Shown: positions 53,330-64,000 of the stretch, one piece after another
How the letters are laid out: each line of letters opens with the position of its first letter
Numbering within the stretch: the stretch's first letter is position 1
NCBI GenBank assembly: GCA_963576735.1
Contig: OY755176.1
Coordinates: 12,075,423-12,139,422, forward strand
Length of the DNA: 64,000 nt
DNA from: Bedellia somnulentella
Lineage: Eukaryota; Arthropoda; Insecta; Lepidoptera; Bedelliidae
Direction: 5' to 3'
The notes under the pieces: model-generated
The model's input: the letters and a program-made list of their open reading frames with translations, nothing else
Database searches by the model: none
What the model was told of the DNA's origin: nothing
Position numbers and translations under genes: made by a program

Positions 53330-56300
53330 TATCATTTTACTCTGTTTGACATAGTAAATCCCAATTTACGCTGTAGATGATTGATTATATTATGATTGAT
53401 TTATCAATTATAAACATTGAGGTAAATAAGTAATTACTTATTTTATTACCCATTATGATAGCCATTGCCTGTAAATTTTGCAACTTTTTGAGCTATGATT
53501 CCATGAAGCTTTTTCACTGACTTCAGTTAAATGTAAGGGTTTTGGAATGTCTTGCGAAGTATAGTATTTAATTGCTTATTAAAATATTAATTTAGGATGT
53601 CTGATTACTTATTAGCATTTAAAATGATAAAACTACAAGGCTATAGTTATTAATATATATTCGTGAATCTTTTACACTTGTGTATTTTAAATTATTCCAT
53701 TATTTTCACACACAACAAATATAACATACTATTGATTATATCTATATTTACGACGACGATACTGTCATACAATTTTTAATAGGAAACTTAAACTAACACT
53801 GAACAATTATGAAAGAAAGCATCAAATTACAATTATTAATTTCTTAAACGGGGATTAATATTTTATTTAATAAATTATACAATTCTCTAATAACATAATT
53901 ATTTTAAACTTAATCATGAATTAAAATTTTGCGCAAGGTGAAATAACTTTTCTTTCGTACTTCTAACTCAATCATGTTATTCCTAATTCATAATATAGTT
54001 AGCAAAGAAAGACTTTATAATTATATATATGTATATAAATACTAATATATGTATATTTATATACTTAAACATATGTAATATTATTAAAAAAAAACAAATC
54101 ATTACATAGAACACATTACATTTAAGAAATTTCACACAGAAAGTGAAAGACTCACAAACGTGTGGCTCTAAAAGCCCGACTAAAGATATGCCTTCATCCG
54201 ATCCCTCTAAAATCTCACGATCTACCTCTAACATGCATATTTCTTACCATTCGCTTTTATTCCGTATTGTATAATATTTTTTTATATTATTATAAAGAGA
54301 TTTTGACACTGAATCAAAATCAATTAAATAACCGATATGAAGACTTCAATAATTTTCTTGCTGAAAAAAAATATTGTATATTTATTGAATTGACCATGAG
54401 CATTGTATACATTTTCATAAATGGTTTTACAACATTTTTGGTCTGTAACTATTTTGAGCCATACTCATAAAATTTGTTATATTCTTTTAAGTATATGCGT
54501 TATCGTGTTTACTCCTAAAATATTGTGTTTTAAGTGAAATAATATTTTTATAACCCTTTCAAGATTGTAGATCTGAATACATCCCACAGAGTGTCGGTAC
54601 TATCATAAATTACAATGCAGTCTAGGAACCTTAATCAAAATCCAAAGATTAGAAAACAATGAACCTTATATTTAAAATTGTCTGTGGCAAATAAAATCTT
54701 CACTGAAGTAAAACTAAACACTCTCAAGGTAAATTTTTGTTACATATTTATGTTCGCTCCACAGTCACATAATATAATCTTAAGCGATACCTAAATATTA
54801 ATATTCTAAAAAAATAATGTGCTCATGTTATAGAGTTTGTCGTAAATTGTATTGTCTATGTCTTCTAATGTTCTACGGTGTTTACCACAAGGCTAATAAC
54901 ATACATTCCGTTGCAAAACTATGCAAAGAAAACGCTTTCTCTTCATTAGGCAATGACGCATCTACCTCATAAGTACAAATTCATCAAGTTCAACAGATAC
55001 CTAGAATTAGATGGATTTCATAGTTAAATTGAACCTTAGTTAGATATTCATATAAGAATAGCATAGTAACAAGAATACAATCAGTTTTATGTTAAATAGA
55101 TTTAATACTATACAGTTATTTTTACACTGTTGAACATATTTACAAGTCATAAGTTATTATATCATTATGGCTATTAAAGGTATATTTTTATGTGTTGCTA
55201 CGGATTATTTCATTTAGGTCAAAGATTTAACTTAAAGAAAGGTGCAATAAAAAATCAAGACATTTCACTGTATATGTAGAGGATTCCAAAGTTTTAAGAT
55301 ATGTGTTGCTATTGAAGTACATAGTTAAAGGGCAACCTAAAATTATAGTAACTTAAATACAATATTCAATAATTATTGGATATTTGCAAACACCAATATA
55401 ATCGATTAACAACAAGATACATTTTAGTAACAAGATAACTTTTATCTAATTAACCTACTTAAAACACGAAGCAACAAAGTGCACGACTATACATGACATC
55501 TATAAGACATTTTTGTATATTCATAGTACTTTATAAACTTGACAACAATTTTATGTTTATCAAATTGCACAAACATAATAATTAAAATAGTAATACTAAA
55601 ATAAATGTGTTAGCCTTGTTAAAGAGACAATACTTTAAGCATAACTATAAATACATCTTCAGATCCTTATTCCAGCAATATGGTATTAAATCAAACATTG
55701 AATAAGTCTTATAAATACAGATATAGTTAAATAAAAGCACACTAAATATTATATTAAAAAAACACATTACTTTGTGCTTCATGCACATTATGGATACAAC
55801 GGCTTATCATTGAATTTAAATATTGACTAGAAGATGATAAAATTAATACAAAAAAACTATCATTTTAATCATTCAAACAAAAACGTGAAGCGTTTCTTTA
55901 AAAAACTTTTACTTTTATCTATATTAGTAGGTTTTCATAAAATTTACGTAATGTTAATATGTTCAAAACAGCAATTTTCTATTTTTTGCTACATTACAAG
56001 TCGTATAAATGGATATAAGTATCTATATTCACATATAATTGATAAATTTAAAACAGAGGCATTGATTTAAGATCAAATCCCATATAAAAACTTTGGTTAA
56101 AGATTCATACTTAATGTCAGAAGCTTTTTATTTATTTAAAATTGATTCACAATAAATCATGTAATTGGTACGAGATATTTATATATTTGTCTTTTTCTAT
56201 TTCAAACTAGAATGCTTTAAAACTGTTTTACATTGACATAAAGTCTGTTGGTATCTGTATGATTGGTGATAAACACATGAATATTAAATGCCAAAAAAAT

Positions 56301-56660
56301 CGAACCGTAAGTAATAACGTCAAAATACAAAGCTTTTTATTCCGTTTTTTTTCTGTAACAACTTTTGTCAACTTTTATCAAGCAAGTCTGTAATGACAAC
56401 TGGTGTTTGAATTGGTATCTGAATTAATGATAAAACTTAAATACCAACTCCAAAATATACTATACGAATCGTAAAGGACTCAACATAATATATTATTTTT
56501 ATTTAAACCAAACGAAATTACGAACCGTAATGACAACTGGTGTCTAAATAAATACGGATCGTAAAATCCTCGACATATTTTTATTTTAACCAAACCAAAC
56601 CAAACTTTACGAGCTAAAAAAGTATACCAAAAAAATATAAGTTTTTTTCCATGAAAGTGA
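53330..56660 (-). other. Probable long Rab3 3' UTR and flank, repeat-free and AT-rich
   Basis: About 3.3 kb downstream of the Rab3 stop contains no copy of any repeat family seen elsewhere in the window. On the - strand AATAAA-like signals occur near 56130 and 56337 among others. A short GC-richer island at 54150-54235 has an 83-codon frame on the - strand (MLEVDREILEGSDEGISLVG at its start) that I do not recognise. A long neural 3' UTR is the simplest reading. Confidence 0.4.

Positions 56661-64000
<7,340 letters not shown>

Overview
The window looks like chromosomal DNA of an insect, most likely a moth or butterfly (Lepidoptera). It is AT-rich, its genes are split by introns of 70 bp to 7 kb, and it is crowded with transposon relics: Helitron-type elements with A|TC...CTAG|T ends, tRNA-derived SINEs, LINE 3' fragments and repeats of a kind common in lepidopteran genomes. 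The species cannot be named from the sequence.

Two genes are clear, and they converge. On the + strand, thirteen exons (20015-48458) encode all but the N-terminus of an NMDA-type glutamate receptor subunit of the GluN2 class (insect Nmdar2): most of the amino-terminal domain, both halves of the ligand-binding domain, M1-M2-M3-M4 and an Arg/Ser/Pro-rich cytoplasmic tail. On the - strand, five exons (64000 down to 56661) encode Rab3, the small GTPase of synaptic vesicles, lacking only about its first eight residues, which lie beyond the right edge. The two stop codons are 8.2 kb apart. I recognise no exon in the first 20 kb; it is probably a 5' intron or upstream flank of Nmdar2.

Most remaining sequence is repeats. 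Family A (about 250 bp, SINE-like, tail of TATG units) has about 35 copies in both orientations. Family B is a 370-bp tRNA-derived SINE with 10-bp target-site duplications and a tail of GTTAT-like units. Family C is a second tRNA-derived SINE. Family E is the coding 3' end of a LINE whose last ~45 bp and TATG tail resemble those of family A, suggesting that this LINE mobilised family A. Family D is a ~950-bp non-autonomous Helitron present three times. A SINE-in-LINE-in-SINE nest sits in a Rab3 intron.

The most interesting observations are: a Nmdar2 amino-terminal domain carrying an Asn/Lys/Ser-rich insertion bracketed by two furin-type motifs (RSKR and RVKR, 188 residues apart); an apparent GC-AG intron with a competing GT donor 14 bp downstream that would truncate the receptor; a pore loop without the GluN2 asparagines; transposons lying 30-60 bp from Nmdar2 splice acceptors; and an unidentified antisense coding-like block in an Nmdar2 intron.
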